In this document: positions 48,001 through 63,000 of the stretch, piece by piece | Numbering within the stretch: the first letter of the stretch is position 1 | Layout: every line of letters begins with the position of its first letter | Assembly (NCBI GenBank): GCA_009869945.1 | Contig: WIXG01000256.1 | Coordinates: forward strand, 51,470-115,469 | Reading direction: 5' to 3' | DNA: 64,000 nucleotides | Source of the DNA: Mesaphorura yosii | Lineage: Eukaryota > Arthropoda > Collembola > Poduromorpha > Tullbergiidae | Translations under genes and position numbers: made by a program | Notes under the pieces: generated by a model | The model's input: the letters and a program-made list of their open reading frames with translations, nothing else | Told to the model about the DNA's origin: nothing | The model's database searches: none

Positions 48001-51000
48001 TTAGTGCAAAATAAATTGGCTACCATTCTGAAGCGATATTATTTACATATGGCAGCTTTCTTCAGAATAATTTGTCTCAGTGACTGCGTTTCGAGTGCAC
48101 AATAATAGCAAATTGAGTAAATTCGTACTTACGCCTCCCAGAACGGTGGAGATGCTAATGCACACATTTATTTACATACGAGACACGACGTACATTATTG
48201 TTACTGTTATGGCGAGATTCCATTCCACGACTCACTATCCACTTCAGACAAATCTTACTGACAATACAGACGTAAGACTCTTGTGTGATACTTTAAAGTT
48301 GTAGCCGAAATAACTTTATTGTAATCCCGCCGGGTCGGCCCAACTCATTTCAATTTCCACAATTGCAAGTACATTTAGACGCGGTTTTGCCATTGAGCAC
48401 CGGAATTGTGCGCAATTTCTAAAGGCGAACTTCATATATCGCCTTTACAATCACATACGGATCGGCGATTAGCAAAGGCAGGTGTCCTTGTATGGTTCCG
48501 TTTGGCCTTGCGCGGTGCACTGGTGAAATTAGGCTCGAAAATTTCCTTACAGTCACGTTGGTCGAAGGAGCATTAAATTGCAATTAAAGTGGAACTCAGA
48601 CAGTGTCGGCATGTTGGCTGGGCCCCTGTACAAGCATGAACGGCCATTTTGGACTCGTTTCACACAGATAATAAGTGCTACAATAATCTTCAAAGTTATT
48701 AAGCCATTAATTAAAATCAAATTACGTACAAAGTCCAAAGTATACAACCAAATCTTCTCAGATTTTGCATTGGATTCATGATAATCTGAGCGAATTAGGT
48801 TTAAGCACACAAAGAAACAATTCAGCATTTCCTGGTACAATTGCCTGCGAGCTTACGAAGAGTCTAGCTTCATGTTAAATTAACAAGCGTAAGTATGGCT
48901 TATTATTGGCTCATGCATAACCTACTCGCGATAAGCAAATTGCTTTGGAAAACATTTTCCAAGAATAGAAATAGTTTGCACATTATTTAGGCCTGTTTCT
49001 GACTGCTCAGGCTTCAAGTTTGCTTTTCAATTAAAACATTTGCGCTAGAAAGTAATTATTCTGCGATCTGACCTTGACTTTACTGTAAAACTGCTCATAA
49101 AACTAAAAAACAATTTCTACTTTCCATCTGGTTGCATGCATGTTGCATGGTTGCGTGTATGAGAACCATGAGCCATCGAAATTCGATGGTTTGCCTGTTC
49201 TGCAGGAATGTATGGTGTGGTTTCTAACGTATTTTTAATTTAAAATTATGAGTGACCCTTGACTGCGTACTTTTCCACTTAATTCCAAGCAACGGCTGGC
49301 AATTTTAATCCACATGCGGCATGCGCCTCCGTCTCCTGAGTGGACTCCCCACTCATGCAATAATTGTTATCACACATGGAAGCCATTTTAATTAAGTCAA
49401 CAATGTAATGTAGATTCCACAATTGTGGTGTCCGGCCAATATTTATGCTGGCATGTGGCATACAAAGGAATGCTGGCATGTGGCATACAAAGGAATGCTG
49501 GACTCGACATTTCACAGCACACAGAACGGCACGTCAGGCATTAACTTCACTTGGCCTGTCAGGCAAGCAAATACCAGCATACTTGTCATCCACACATCCA
49601 GTAGTATTCAACCTTTTATTAGGCACTGAAGACTGAAGTGCAAATTGATTTCGAACACAATTCTGCTCTCTGGCACCACTGAACATTGAACCAGGCTTGT
49701 TGAGGTTTCAGCGTCAAGTACAAATTTAACTCAACTCTCCCCGCTCTCCAACTTGACCACGTATTTCATTCTCGCCAATGCGAATCTGTCCTTCGCAAAT
49801 TTGCTATTTACACTTGCTGCTACCTCCACCCCAGCCGGCTGTGGTTCGAAATTCGGGATTCAGGACCGACCGACCTGGTTCCTCTCATCCAGAAACAATT
49901 ACATCGAACCGTGTAAGTAATATTTAATTACACATGGAGTTCTGGTTGAGTTATTCTCAACGGCTTCTAATGCCGGAACATTGTATGGACGTCCGTTTCC
50001 AATGTGGGGCACATTACCGCATTCGAGTCAAAGATAACTTTTCCATTTGGTGCGGTGAAGCGGTGAACAAGTTGTTTTCGCCCTCGCTATTCGTATTCGC
50101 AACCGCTCGTCGCCTTTGAATTGCAACATTTTGGAGACGAGACGATGTTTGCCTGCACTGCAATTATTTGGACCAGAGCCAGAGTCATACGAGACTGGGT
50201 TATTTCATCGGCAGAGGTACGATTCTCGGATTCTCCCGTCGACTGCACTCCGTAGCCGTAGTCTCAGTCACATGAAATGGAAATGAAGTATTTGGAAATT
50301 ACTCTCGCGTGCATTGTTCTCGTATTCGATTCAAACCGTCTCGTGGCACTCCATTGCGCCACACACAGCACGCGCAGTCTACACCTCAAAAGTCAATGTG
50401 TCTCTTCTGTAATTAGCAAAAGACCGTGCCGGCATTTGTACTAATTAAAAACCGCTAATGGGAGGAGAAAGAGTTGCTTAATTAGTTTAAAAGCAAGGCT
50501 TTTATTTAATATTTTACTTCACGGCATGGAACAGCAGATTTATTCTTTAATTCTCGTGCTGTAGCGCCTTGTCCGGAGATTAGGGTCAGAATGCTTTGTA
50601 CAACGAACTCAAACAGATCGAGGCTGGTCACTTTAATCTAATTATCTTGATCTCAGCCAGAGTTGGAGTGTCGTTGTCCTCTGGGTGCATGGAGTTGGAT
50701 AATAGGAGCCAAAGCAAGGAACATAGCACCTTCAGCTCCTCGCGCTCGCAATTTCCTTTTATATTCGGAGATGAACCAACATTTGGACTGGGTCGACGGA
50801 TCGAGTCGCTTTTATCTCAAGCTGCTCGCTTCGGAGTACCGTGCATGCCTAACGCGGGAGCTACTCGGCTTTATGTGTAATCTCAAATCTTTACTTCATA
50901 TCTTCTGTAACCCTAACCAAGTTATGACTATAAATTTCAGTCCATTTCATACAAATTCTCGAGCTGGCTGCACTTTCACTGCGATGCGCCCTGCACTTCG

Positions 51001-54000
51001 AGCAGAGAAAGCAAATGGGATCATTCATAATAACTGCAAGGCTACCCCAGGCCAGACCGAGAAAGTGTATTTTTAGCTTTCATTCATTGCCTTGCTTTTG
51101 CCTTCGCTTGAAGTTGTTTCTTACCCTGCTTTCTTCGTCTTAGTTCCTACTTTGTAGTTTCTTATCTTGTTTGTAAATAAAGAGTGTACACAAACTTAAG
51201 ACCATTCATTCCAGCATCGGCTCGAGGCTTCGCTAACTCCAGGCTGCTCAACGGACACACACTTGCAGACAAGATAACTCGTATCTTGTTTCCTGAGGCC
51301 AATACACTGCAAGCCGGGAAATAAGCCAATAGCAGTAGAAAAGGTGACGCGAAACTGAAAACCTTTTAATGTGCATTCGCCTTTGCCAACTAGGAACAGA
51401 TTCAATTCAAGAGAAGCGCAAAGAAAAAGAGCACTATTTTATGCTCCTAATGAAGAAAAGAAACACACTTCTAACTTCTACGCAAGTGTTGACTAAAAAC
51501 ACGTTCATCCTAAATTCAATCACGAAAGATTTGCATTATATATAAATCTAATTTTATTTTGTGGAAGCTACTTTAAAAATTGAGCCGAAATCGTAAGCTG
51601 CATCAGCCGAACGTGGTCTGGCAACAATTTCAACAAAATTGTGACGTTTTGGAAATGTTTCGAGCACCTTTTGCTTCGGGTAAGCGGCAGCAGAGGACAA
51701 ACAGCACCTTTGAATTTTTGCACTGTATCCTTTTTGGAGAGAAGATACTTCTTTAATTTTGTCAGAAGTTTAGTCATTGTCATTTGATCTTTCATCGCAA
51801 CTTCTATCAAATTAGAACAATTGGATGACATTCCACGCTGCTCACAGCACAGCACAGCGTTCGGGTCTTCTTCAAAGAGCAGAATGACAAAGGTGTTAAT
51901 TTGAGGCAATTACATTCTTCTGCTCGGCAAAGGTTCTCATTTGGATCTTCCTAGTCTGCCATCGATAGCCGGCGCATCCCACTCGCTAAGCTAAAGGTCT
52001 TCTGCACGATGACGCTGAACACTGAACACTGACTTTCGGTCTGGCCTCATGCTCGTAAACTTCATACATAAAATCGCATGGTTAACACGAACAAGAAAGT
52101 ACGTGTACGACACGACAAGGAAGTTTGCAATGAAAAAAAAAGCACGGCTTTGACTTGTAGTTCAAGGACATCGCAGCAAACACGAAAGGGCAAAGCAAAC
52201 TTTTAGTTTCATTATCTCCCTCGATGAGAACTTTGAGTTTGAGCGTGGCAGCACAGTAATTAGAGTTTCCCGTGAGACTTTTATGAGTATGACAAAAGTG
52301 TTAAATCTGAGCTGATTTCGAGCCACAGGCGAAAGATACACGCAACAAGCAAAGGCTCGTAGTAAGATGAAACTATAACCATTAAGCGCAAACAGCAGCA
52401 AAATGAGCTCGACATGAAATGACGTCCTTCCATTTCCAAGTAATGAAACGGTCAAAAAGTCGCAGGTGGGATTGCAATTACACTTCTTAAAAAACAATGT
52501 CCGACATGCTTTAATGATCTTAATGACAAGGGAGGAGACGTGCTTCAAAATGTACAGCGAAGTCAAACCAGCGTCCATGCTCTTTGTAGTTTGCTGAGCG
52601 TAATAACGACATGAATTCTCCATTATAAAAGCTTCATTACAAAGAAAAGCTCCAAAATGTTACACTTACACTGCCTCTACATGGGTTTTATTTACTATTT
52701 TCGTAGGCTGAATGGAATCTTAAGATGCTCAAAGGCAGCCGACCTTATTTCATTGAACAAGTGCTCTTTTGTTGCCACTTGCCTCCATAATGGCGTGACT
52801 CAGCGCTGCTTGCGTTCGCCTGCTGCTGCCAATGACTGCAATATTTTCTTTTCCTGCCTTGCTTCAAATCTAATTAATTCTGGTCTATTTGAGGAAACAT
52901 AAGCAGGAGCCCTCACACGCAACGCAAGACGCCAGCCAAGATGCGAGACACGAGAAAAGACTAAAGACGGAAGGCAGGGAAGAAGAAGGAACCTGATGGG
53001 TTCTGGGAATTTATTCTGCTGATATTTAATACTCAAATTGCGAAAGACAAAGGAAAGCCTGCGCTACGCCACGAGACGCGGGCGGACCTGTTTTATGTTT
53101 CATATCCAGACCGTGCCGTTGCCGTCGTTGTATCAGTATCATGAAAACCAGACGCCTAGACGCAAAAGAATGAGAAAGTAGATCAAGTTGAGTGGGAAAT
53201 TAAGGAAATTTTAATTCGCCAGAGTTGAGCAGACGCACAAAAGACGCAGCACCCATTATTTAGCTTGATCCAAGTCTTTAACGCGGCATCACACGTTACA
53301 CGCAATTCGCGCACGGCACACTTTTATCACCCATAATTTACAAGCCGCCTTTCGCAATTTTATTTTTACTGGCTTGCCAGACAAGAGGCATGTTCAATTG
53401 AAATTCGGAAATGGAAATAATGTCCAACAGGAGAGCACATCTGCGATTGTAATCTCTCTGCACTTTGCACAAGTCAGGCATGACGCAAGGCGGTGGTCAT
53501 TAAAGAACATAAAATTCCACATTTGGTCTGTGAGGAGTGAGGACTAATGGGCTGGCTGTCGTCTGTCTGCGAACACGTTGACAGATTAAATAACATGATC
53601 AATACTCTCCACCCAAAATACCTAAAGTGGAAATTTCATTGTTCACATTAAGGCGATGGTGTGGTACGCGTACCTCGAATAAATGGAAACCTGATGTAGA
53701 GAAAGTGCTTGGGCGCACCGGCGCGGCGCACGTGGGCTCAAGAGTGCCTGCTTTTAATTGCTTGTCCAAGAGCCTCGAGTCACGCCGAGCCAAGCCAAGC
53801 AATTGATCGCTTGTGTCCGCGTCCAGCGTGCGGACTTTATAAAAATTCTAGTCAGCCCGGCATAAATCTTTATCGCAATGAAATCGATAATACCATATCA
53901 AAATTGATTTACATAGGACAAAGCACAGTATAGCAATCATTATTTATTGTCAGTATTTCAAAACCAATGTTTGCCAAGAGTGGAAAGTGAAACTGCTGCT

Positions 54001-57000
54001 CTACTTTTATGGACAACGGAATTCTGGACCTCGTACATATTCCATTCCATGAAATAGAGCAATAAGAATGAGTTATGACTGCTAATAAAAGTCGCGGAAA
54101 CTTTCATCTGAAGCAAGAATTTATAAAAGACTGCATTACGCTAATATGCTGAATGCTGAAGTGCAAACACCGCGCACTACTTTTTGATGGCATTCAATGT
54201 TCCTTCAATCTTTACGATCCAACTCAAAAGAAGTACTAACAAAATTCTCTCCGCGTATGTCATGAGACATTGTTTTCGGCAGGACAAAGTTTACACGAGT
54301 TTTTTTAGTGCCTTTTGAGTTCATAAATTAAGAGTGGCACACCTGGCGCAGGAAATTCTTTCATAATGAACTTTTGTTCTAGAAAGAACCACAAAAACTC
54401 CGTTTTCCTGATAAGAACAAATTCCTCGAGAAGTTCAAGCGTTCAGAGCGAAAGGTAACGCTTGATTTATGGCGATTCGTAATTACTTGAATTTTTCTTT
54501 AATGATTTGATTAGCATAGCATCGTATATTAGCTTTTGCGGGACATTTTCTTGCTCTTGCCTGCCCGCAACCGTGAAAGAGTTGTTTGCAATTTCTTCAT
54601 AGCGCAGGCCCAAATTTTATACTTTGTCATAAAATCTTGACAGTTTATGCGTGCCTTATGGTTTTGCTTTTAATTTGGTGATCTGTGATGCGTGCGCAAG
54701 TTTGAGCTGGCAGGAATTCAGGCCCACAGATTCCGTGCAGCATAATAATATGCAAATTTCTTGAGATTTGAACGAGAAAACTTGTTTTCTTCAGGTTTCT
54801 TATCTGTCTGCTTGCTTACACAACTAAAATTCCTTATTTTGTCTCGTAGAAAATTTGCTCCGGGTAATGTAATATTAAATGCCAGTTTATATTCTTGAAG
54901 TTGAAGCTTGTTAAGATTAAATCATTTCGCAGGTGAACAGTGAGCTCCCATACCGGTTACTCTTCAAAAATTCATCAAAATGTTTGGAAAACACTTCAAG
55001 TTTTAAATATCATTAAGCACTTTTTTGAATGATGGCTTGACTTGAGATTTTGTGGTGGAATTTTGAGTTTGTACAATTACGAAAGTATTTCAAGACGAGT
55101 TGCTTTAAGACTTACGGATTTACCAACTTCAGACTGCTCAGACTCAGCCGATGAACATGCGAATATAGTCAGGAGTTAACCAGGTCAGACCCACACCATA
55201 AATTCCTCGCACTGGCAGGCAGGGACAGGCAGGCAGGTCAATTAATTAATCAAGTCTGAGCTCAGGCTAATGTGACAGAAACAGCTAATTCTGCATAACG
55301 AAACATGGCTATTCTGAGCCTTACATCGCGTATGCAAAGTTCCTGTACGGTGACAATACTGAGATCTAAGCCAGCCCAGTCTGAATTGAACTAAACTTCA
55401 AAGATACCAGGATTTCAGGTTCCGCGACCCGGTTACTATTAAGGAAATGAAATTCTCCTTGAGTCACCCAGCCCGGTGTAGACAGCGCATTCTAATTTGA
55501 TCAGCATGCTCACTTTTGTGTTTTGAGCACTTTAACCTCGACTTATGCACGAATATAACATATTTTGCATGTATTTGCTGAATTCAGGGCATGATTAGGC
55601 GAATAATTGCAGACAACGAACTTTTTTCATCAAGAACCTTGAATAATTGCAGATTTGCGAATTCCTATCATTGTATTATAGGCAGACACACAGTCTAAAC
55701 AAAGTCGTCATATCATAGTTCACAACAAATCTCCTTGATCACGAAGTGTGAATAGCACTGTGAAGGCTAAGGCAAATGTTTTACTGAGCGCCAAATCAAT
55801 TACAGCACAAATTAAGCGTGAAAGCACCAAGCCACTTACGCAATGCACATAGACTTGAAGCCTGAAAAGGATTCAATTTAAGCTGCCTCATGAAATCAAC
55901 GCAAATGATTATAAAAAGCATCTAAACACACAAACATATTCTGGACACATCACATTATCGTGGGCAAACAGAAATGGAACCTTGCATATTGAAAGCACTA
56001 AATTGATAACGCGTCCTACTAGTCAGGCTAATGACAGCGGTACTAAAAGTAACTCTTCCAGAAAGGAAATAGGAAATGAAAAAGTAAGTCAACTCGTGTA
56101 ACGCGTAAAATATGCCAATATTATCCAAGTGTCATTAGTCACTCAACTTTGATAAATGGTTGCGTAATAACTCCTGACACAAAGTCATCGACTTCGACGC
56201 AACTTACTTTTTGGGCCTGAATTTTCTTTACACATTATGTACGTATACGGGAATCGATTCACTTTTGATCATACTCACCAACAAAAATATAGCGCAGTGC
56301 ATAATAAAATAGAAACCAAGCATGGCGCAATACTCTAAATGATTTGGGATTTTCCATTTATCGTTGCGAATTCACAACAGTGCTAAAATAGTACACATTC
56401 TGCTGATTCTGTTCTTGCACGTTTCAGACACACATTTGGACTTGGCATAATAATAATCATAATGTGCGACATCCTGCAATAATGTGCCATTCCCATTTTA
56501 TAACCTCCTCATCCAATTACACTTTCTACTGCATGAACTGATCTGATGCCACAAGTACAGTTGTGTACTCGTGTACAAGTGTTTTGCTCTATTGGATGAT
56601 CTGGCACAAAATATTTCGCGTATGTGAAAGCGAATGATATAAATACAATCGTGGGGAGAACTAATTGGAACTTATGACTTGAATGGCACGGTTTTGTTCT
56701 ATATAAACTCGCGATTTCGAAATGTGGTGAATGAAAATAGGCGGAGAGGTCATTCCAACTATAACAATACACCTCTGAAATGCATGCAAATTGCAAACGC
56801 ATACTCGACGCAATGGCTGTGGAACGCGAAATGGAACAAACAATCGAAGGAGCAATTTCAATTGGAGAGACGAAGAGGACTTCCTATTCTGCACTGCATT
56901 GCACGCTGCTCTGGGTTCTGCTGCTTCTGGTGCGGCATCAACAAAATTATTCTGCACGCTCGTCTGAGGAGATGCGAAAACATGGGAGGACAATTTTTCA

Positions 57001-60000
57001 TTTTTCAGTAAATTTTTCAGTCATTTCGTGTCGTGTTATTTCTCCATCTATCCTTCGTACGCATTCCTTCACCACGCATGTATGGCAGTATATAATAATC
57101 TAACGTGTAAAATGACAATGGGATGAGTGCATGGACCTCTGCCGTGTCGTGCTCGTTGCACTACAAATCTAATACGAAGAATACAGTAGCGGCGTTGTCC
57201 GGGCTGAGATGGGTTTAGTGTGAAAAAAAGTTCTGTGTTTTGTCTTCAGCATTCAAATGGTTACATCCTTGCCTGAGACTGCCTAGGCGAAGACGCGACA
57301 TGGCCCACAAAAAGAAGAGCAGACAGCCAACTGTCACCGACTCCATAAAATATACGTCTCCACTCACCTTTTACGTTTGCCTTCATATTTTTGCTCACGC
57401 AGTAACTTTTTACCATTGCAATAAAAATTCCACTGTCATCATGTGCTCGGCCTGCCTGAGAGGCCCATAATTTTATATCCCTTTGTTTCAGGATTCATAA
57501 AACGTGTACAAAATAGGATCCGGTATAAAAATTTACATTTGCGATGTCGAAATGACATTATAAGATTTTGCACCGAGTCAAATTACGACGCATCAAAATT
57601 TTGAATTTCCTGTTGAGCCATAGCTCTTTCGAGTCTATGCAAGAGCAAAAGTCAACGCGACCAAAATTGTTATGCAACGGTAGCGCCAAGCAACATTTCG
57701 ATTTGACAGGAACTGAGATGTCAGTCACTCAATCTCGTTTTACTCGATCGAGTCGTCGTATTGTTTACGACGAACAAGTCATAAATCAATTACACCTGCG
57801 TAATGAAGACATTAAAGTGCAGATGCTTGTTTTTCTGGTTTAGTAATCAAATCCGAGCAGCAGCCGTACAATGAATATGAAAGTGAAAATGTTGATTGAC
57901 AAAGAATAAACGCATAAATTAAATTAGGCATTAGTGAATGGATTGCATTCAGCAGTGGCAATAAAATCTAATAAGGGTATTATTCGTATTTTATAAATTA
58001 CACGACTGCAAGTTGTCATTAAATAATTTAAAAGTTTCAGAGCCCTAACTGAGCGAATTCTGATTGCTTGCATTGTGTTTTTGCACGACGTTGATTCAAT
58101 AAAAAAAATATGGGAAGGATTGAGAGGTACGACACACTGACGATGATACGGGAGTCATTTTCTAAATCTGTATCAGCAACTGCCCATAAGAAGTGATTCT
58201 CTTTCTCTTTTGTCTGGCATTAATTCCAACATTCCACTCAATATGGACTAAACAGATAAAACGATTAAAGAGAACACGCACGGCACAAGCACAGTATCAA
58301 TGGACACGCTAATTCTGAAAGCAGTGAGCGAAGTAGCCGTTGTGGTTATTAATTTCGACTTTGAACGTTGCGAAAATGTGCATGTTGTTGCAAATGTTAA
58401 ATCCGCTTCAGTGCACAGGGCACCTCAAGGAGGATAATTTTGTGTTAGGTTCGTCCTGCTCTGCTGCTTGCACCTCGCCAGTTCCTAACTACCAGCCGCC
58501 AGTTGTTAGATGCATATTGCATTTCGCCCATGAAGGTGTGATGCACACATTTGTACCAACATTCAGAAACGCGAGTGTTCCTTTGTACAAGCAAAGCTGG
58601 GAGGCATTAAGCTCACTTTAATGGAGTGAGCGGATTAAGGATGAGGAAAATCAAAACGAAGGATTCAATTATTTTTTAGAGTTTTGGCGTCTTTTCCTTC
58701 CTCCAATCACACAGCACTCGTGCTTGTAATCTCTTCCAGCAAGCGAACGTGACATGCCGCTTGTTATTCGCATATCTCAAGCACCAACTTACAGAATGCG
58801 TCTGAAATGTCAGATCAGAAAAATTCACTTTAGAGCGGCTCAAAGCCAAGTGCCTCCAACAGCCTGTCTCATTTCCAACTACCTTCGGAAATAAAATTCA
58901 AGAGGAGGAAAACTTCTTTATGGGGTGATCAAATTGCATTGACTTGCAAGAAAACCTTATTACATGGGAAGGAATGCATGACAGGATCCTAAACATGCAT
59001 TCTATACTCGACATGTGCTCGACTTTATAGAGACGTTTCAACAATGCGAAAAGTATGCGTAAAATACGCGAATTTGAAAACACGGACGAGACGAAGCTGC
59101 CTCTGCTGCTTGCTGCTTACTCGAGAAAAATGAGAGATTGATCTTTCAATTCCTCCTTCGCATTACAGCTGGTTCTTATTCTCGCTCTTAGTTTTCCCAT
59201 TCCGGCGCAGTCAATGACATGCCGCACAATTTTTCTCCGTCATTTTCCCTTTCATCTTTTCGCGAGTATGCTATCCAGGTCAGTCTTTCTCATCATACGA
59301 ATTGAATAATACGCCTCAGAGTGCGTGTGCGTTCCGAATTTTCATCAATATTTTAAGGAAATCAAATATTTTCAGCCGCCTAGAATTTCACTATTGGCAT
59401 TTCTATTTTATGGGGTTAAAATATTCATTGAAATGAAGAGTAGAATTTTGAATTTTCAGTCGGAGATTAATTCGGTTCAGCACTTTGGTCGACCAGTTTC
59501 ACACAAACTTTTCTTAGTTCGAGTTCATTTCATTCGAATTGATGTGATGTTTCACTTGTGGTATTTGAGGTTGGATTGGAGACGAGCAAGTAACAGCCAA
59601 AAACCGCTTGAAGAATGTAAAAAGTCGACTCTTCCTTTCCGTCATCCACGCGCGGGCTTGATTGTGCATTCACGTTCAGAATATTTTATTAAATATCTTC
59701 GGGGCATGCTTACGCTGACCGTTGAAGTTGATGCGAGTGCAGATGCGACGTTGAGCTCGCGTCTCGCGTATAAAACCAGGTACGAACATTTTCGTTCAAT
59801 TTACACATCACTTGTGTACCTTTATAACACGGTTTACCATCTCACGTATTTCAATCACATCACATAATGCCAATGATCATAAAAATTCATCACGCATCCA
59901 ATCAGGCATTGGTTTGTGCCAATTTTAAATAATTTATCGAGTCTTCCCAATACGGGCACATTAGTCAAGATTTATCTAGGATCAGATAAGCAATGTGACG

Positions 60001-63000
60001 ATAGTATCAGTTTATCAGATTGAGGAGGAAAGTTGGATCATCATGAAGAAATATTTCGCTAATGCATTTGAGGTTGGAGTGGCAAGGAGAGATATTTATT
60101 GGGAAATGTGTCCCTTGTGTGTAATTTGAAATGAAATATTTGGGCAGATTAATGTCTCGCAAGTCCATTCTTTTGTCCCAGCTCGTTCTCGAATAATTGT
60201 AATAATATTCAAAGCTTAGCTGGCCAAGACTCTCTTCTTGGTCCAAGATGCTTACGCTGATTGTGACAATTCCTATGCCCAGTCCCGAGTAAAATGTAAT
60301 TGCGATATAAAACACGCATTACACATATCACGTTGTAATTTCTAACAATAAGGATCCTGATTATATGGAAAGATAGGAAGATTGTAGGTTATGGGTTTTC
60401 AGCTTGTCGAATGCTTTACTACTGCTCTTAAGCGATGCGAAAGGGGCTAAGGAAAATGAACGAACGCACTGCACCGCACTAAAATTGACAAATGCAATAA
60501 ATATGAGTCTGCTATTAACAACGGCAATGAGGGCATAATAAATGTAAATGTTATTACAATACGCGGATTATTATTCCCTAAATCGTTAATGAAATTCCAT
60601 CTCAAGACGCAAGATGCAATTGCAAGTGCGTGAAGCTGGCTGGGAATTCCGCCGGCAATTTAAGAAGACTCGCTCGCTTTTCGTCTATTATTTACCAAGA
60701 TGGAGTACGGCTCGTGTGCTTGCAGTCTTGTCTTATTTTTATTGTTCAGCACGCCGGCGCTGATTCATGAGGCAGTGTACTGCAATTTGAATTTGATAAG
60801 TAGCGGAGCAATATGAGCAGATGGAAAATGAGAAGATGAGTCTGCGATATGCGGAACCAGGTACGGGCTTACAAAATAACTGCAGGCAGCGCACGCACAG
60901 CGGTAATGCATATTTGATTCTATTTTAAGGCTTGGGATCACGACTCGAGATGAAGAGCGGCAGCAGCGCGTATGCGGGATTAATATTTAGCCTTTCATAT
61001 TTTTATCGAACTCTTGAGAGCAAGAGCCTCATGCGGAAATATTTACGAGCAGACAGGCTGTCAGTTAATTTTACTTTACAACCTGGCCTGAGACTGACTC
61101 AAGACTGATTTTTGATTTTAGTACTTCAACCTTTCGGTAGTTATTCAGCTCAACCGGCCGGCCTTTTGATTCAATAACAATAAAATCTGTCTTACGATCA
61201 TTTCGTTGTTCTTATCCCTGCCCTTACTGCCTTGCTGCCTATTATTTGGAAGATTGAGTTTAGTTGAGGTCAATCCGAAACCTCGTGCCGTCATGGGTCA
61301 TGCCATCAATGCCTGCTACAATTGCCACGCATTATCTTGCCTTCCCCTGCCTCATTAAGAGAGAATTCTCGGCTCGCCTATTATTGAAGGAGGGAAAGAG
61401 AGAAGATTCCTTAATACATTGTATTGTGTAACAACAATGGCTGTCTTCCTTACTCGTGTGCTGTGCTGTGGCTGTGCGTACATACTTGATCCATGAATTC
61501 GAATTACAACATTGTTCAGTGTTTAAGTGCATAAAATGCCTCGCAGCTATAGAAAAGCAGCATTCCATTACGCCAATACATTTATGGTGCGTACATTGTA
61601 CGAAGTGAAAAGATGAAAATCACATCCAGTGAAATATTTTAATGCCACTCGTGCTGCATCGTGTGCCTCACTTGTGGTGGTGGCCACAGCGAAACAACGT
61701 ATATATATTGTGTTCCAGCGACTTACTTCATAATGAAGAGAGATATTCATTACGTCAAATCATTTCTCTGCGACTGCTAAAAATAAAATGTGAAGAGGAC
61801 TAGCCTGGAATACGAAGTGCATTCATAATAAAAAGGACTTCGCACAGAATTCCGCCTTGTCCCTCAATGTCCCTCAAGTTTTATGACATATTTGCAATGA
61901 ACAGGAAATAAAAATTCTTTCAGCCACTGAGAACATAAATATTTTATGGTTTCAAGTCCGTAAAAGGAAAATGAAGTGAGTGAAGGATGAATTTAGCTGA
62001 ATTCCTTCATGTCAAAATTGAGCTGCTGGTCTGCATAAAGCGCTCTTGTCGGTGTCACTTGCGAGCTCAGAATCCCTCAATATAAGATGCATAATCCCTA
62101 CGGCGTGTGTGGGCGTTGAATTCTTATCATTTTCCATTAAGCAGTCCCGCTTGGAATTTATGTTCGGATCTTTATTGCCAAACTTTGAAACTGGAGCTGG
62201 AGCGCATTTTTGCAAGATCGAATCCTAATGCCTGTACTCGATCGTCGATCCTCTTATTTGCAAATTCAAGTTCATGCACCGAAGAATGCCAACACAATAC
62301 ATTCCTGCAAGTCAAGTCAAATTCATGTGACAGAATTCCAAGACTCCGACGGCAAAATGATGTAAACACGAAAACACGATCAAAAGATTAATGCCTTCAC
62401 CAGAAACAGCACAACAGGAATATGTTAATTGTAATTTATTGCACTTAATTCATTTCGTGTGGTCTCCCGCTGCGACCCAGCCGCGTATATTTGGATAGAC
62501 TCGGTCGCGTTCTACTCACGAACAAATATGAGCATGTCAATGCACTACCGCAATTTGCAATTAGCAAGTTTACACCGCACCGCAAAGGAATGTTGTAACG
62601 TAATATTTTCGTGTTTCTTGCATTACGATTACGACTACCCCCCGTGCGCGTTTTGTCATTCTCTAACCATGCTAATAACCATGCTGCAATAATTTAATTA
62701 GTACGTATCCTGCCGCCTGAGATTCGCTCGTGCTTGGTCTGGGTCCTTGCACCCAGCCTGTCTGACTACCGTAATGGAGAAAGTCCATCTTTTTAATAAC
62801 TCGTGATAATTACAAGTTACGAATACAATGCGCGCATGCTTAATATATTATTTACAAGTTATTCCTACCCTTTGTAATGTGTAATGTGCAATGTGTGATG
62901 AGTTCATTAATTTTTTCAGCCCGTTCAATACAATGGCGCTCCTCCACCTCCTCCGCGTACAGAGCAGCCTGCATGCTGATATGCTCTTAATTATCCTTTC

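Noticed and set aside
52162-52623. 153-codon minus-strand frame with hydrophobic stretches
   Set aside because: Hydrophobic segments arise easily in AT-rich sequence; no family features, partner exons or polyadenylation context.
55208-55240. CAGG-rich short repeat
   Set aside because: A few imperfect tetranucleotide copies; too short and degenerate to be meaningful.
59325-59867. 180-codon plus-strand open frame, the longest in the right third
   Set aside because: No domain, no splice context and mixed composition; one frame of this length is expected by chance in 64 kb of AT-rich DNA.
62873-62900. GTAATGT/GTGCAATGT short direct repeats
   Set aside because: Imperfect simple repeat in AT-rich DNA with no associated feature.
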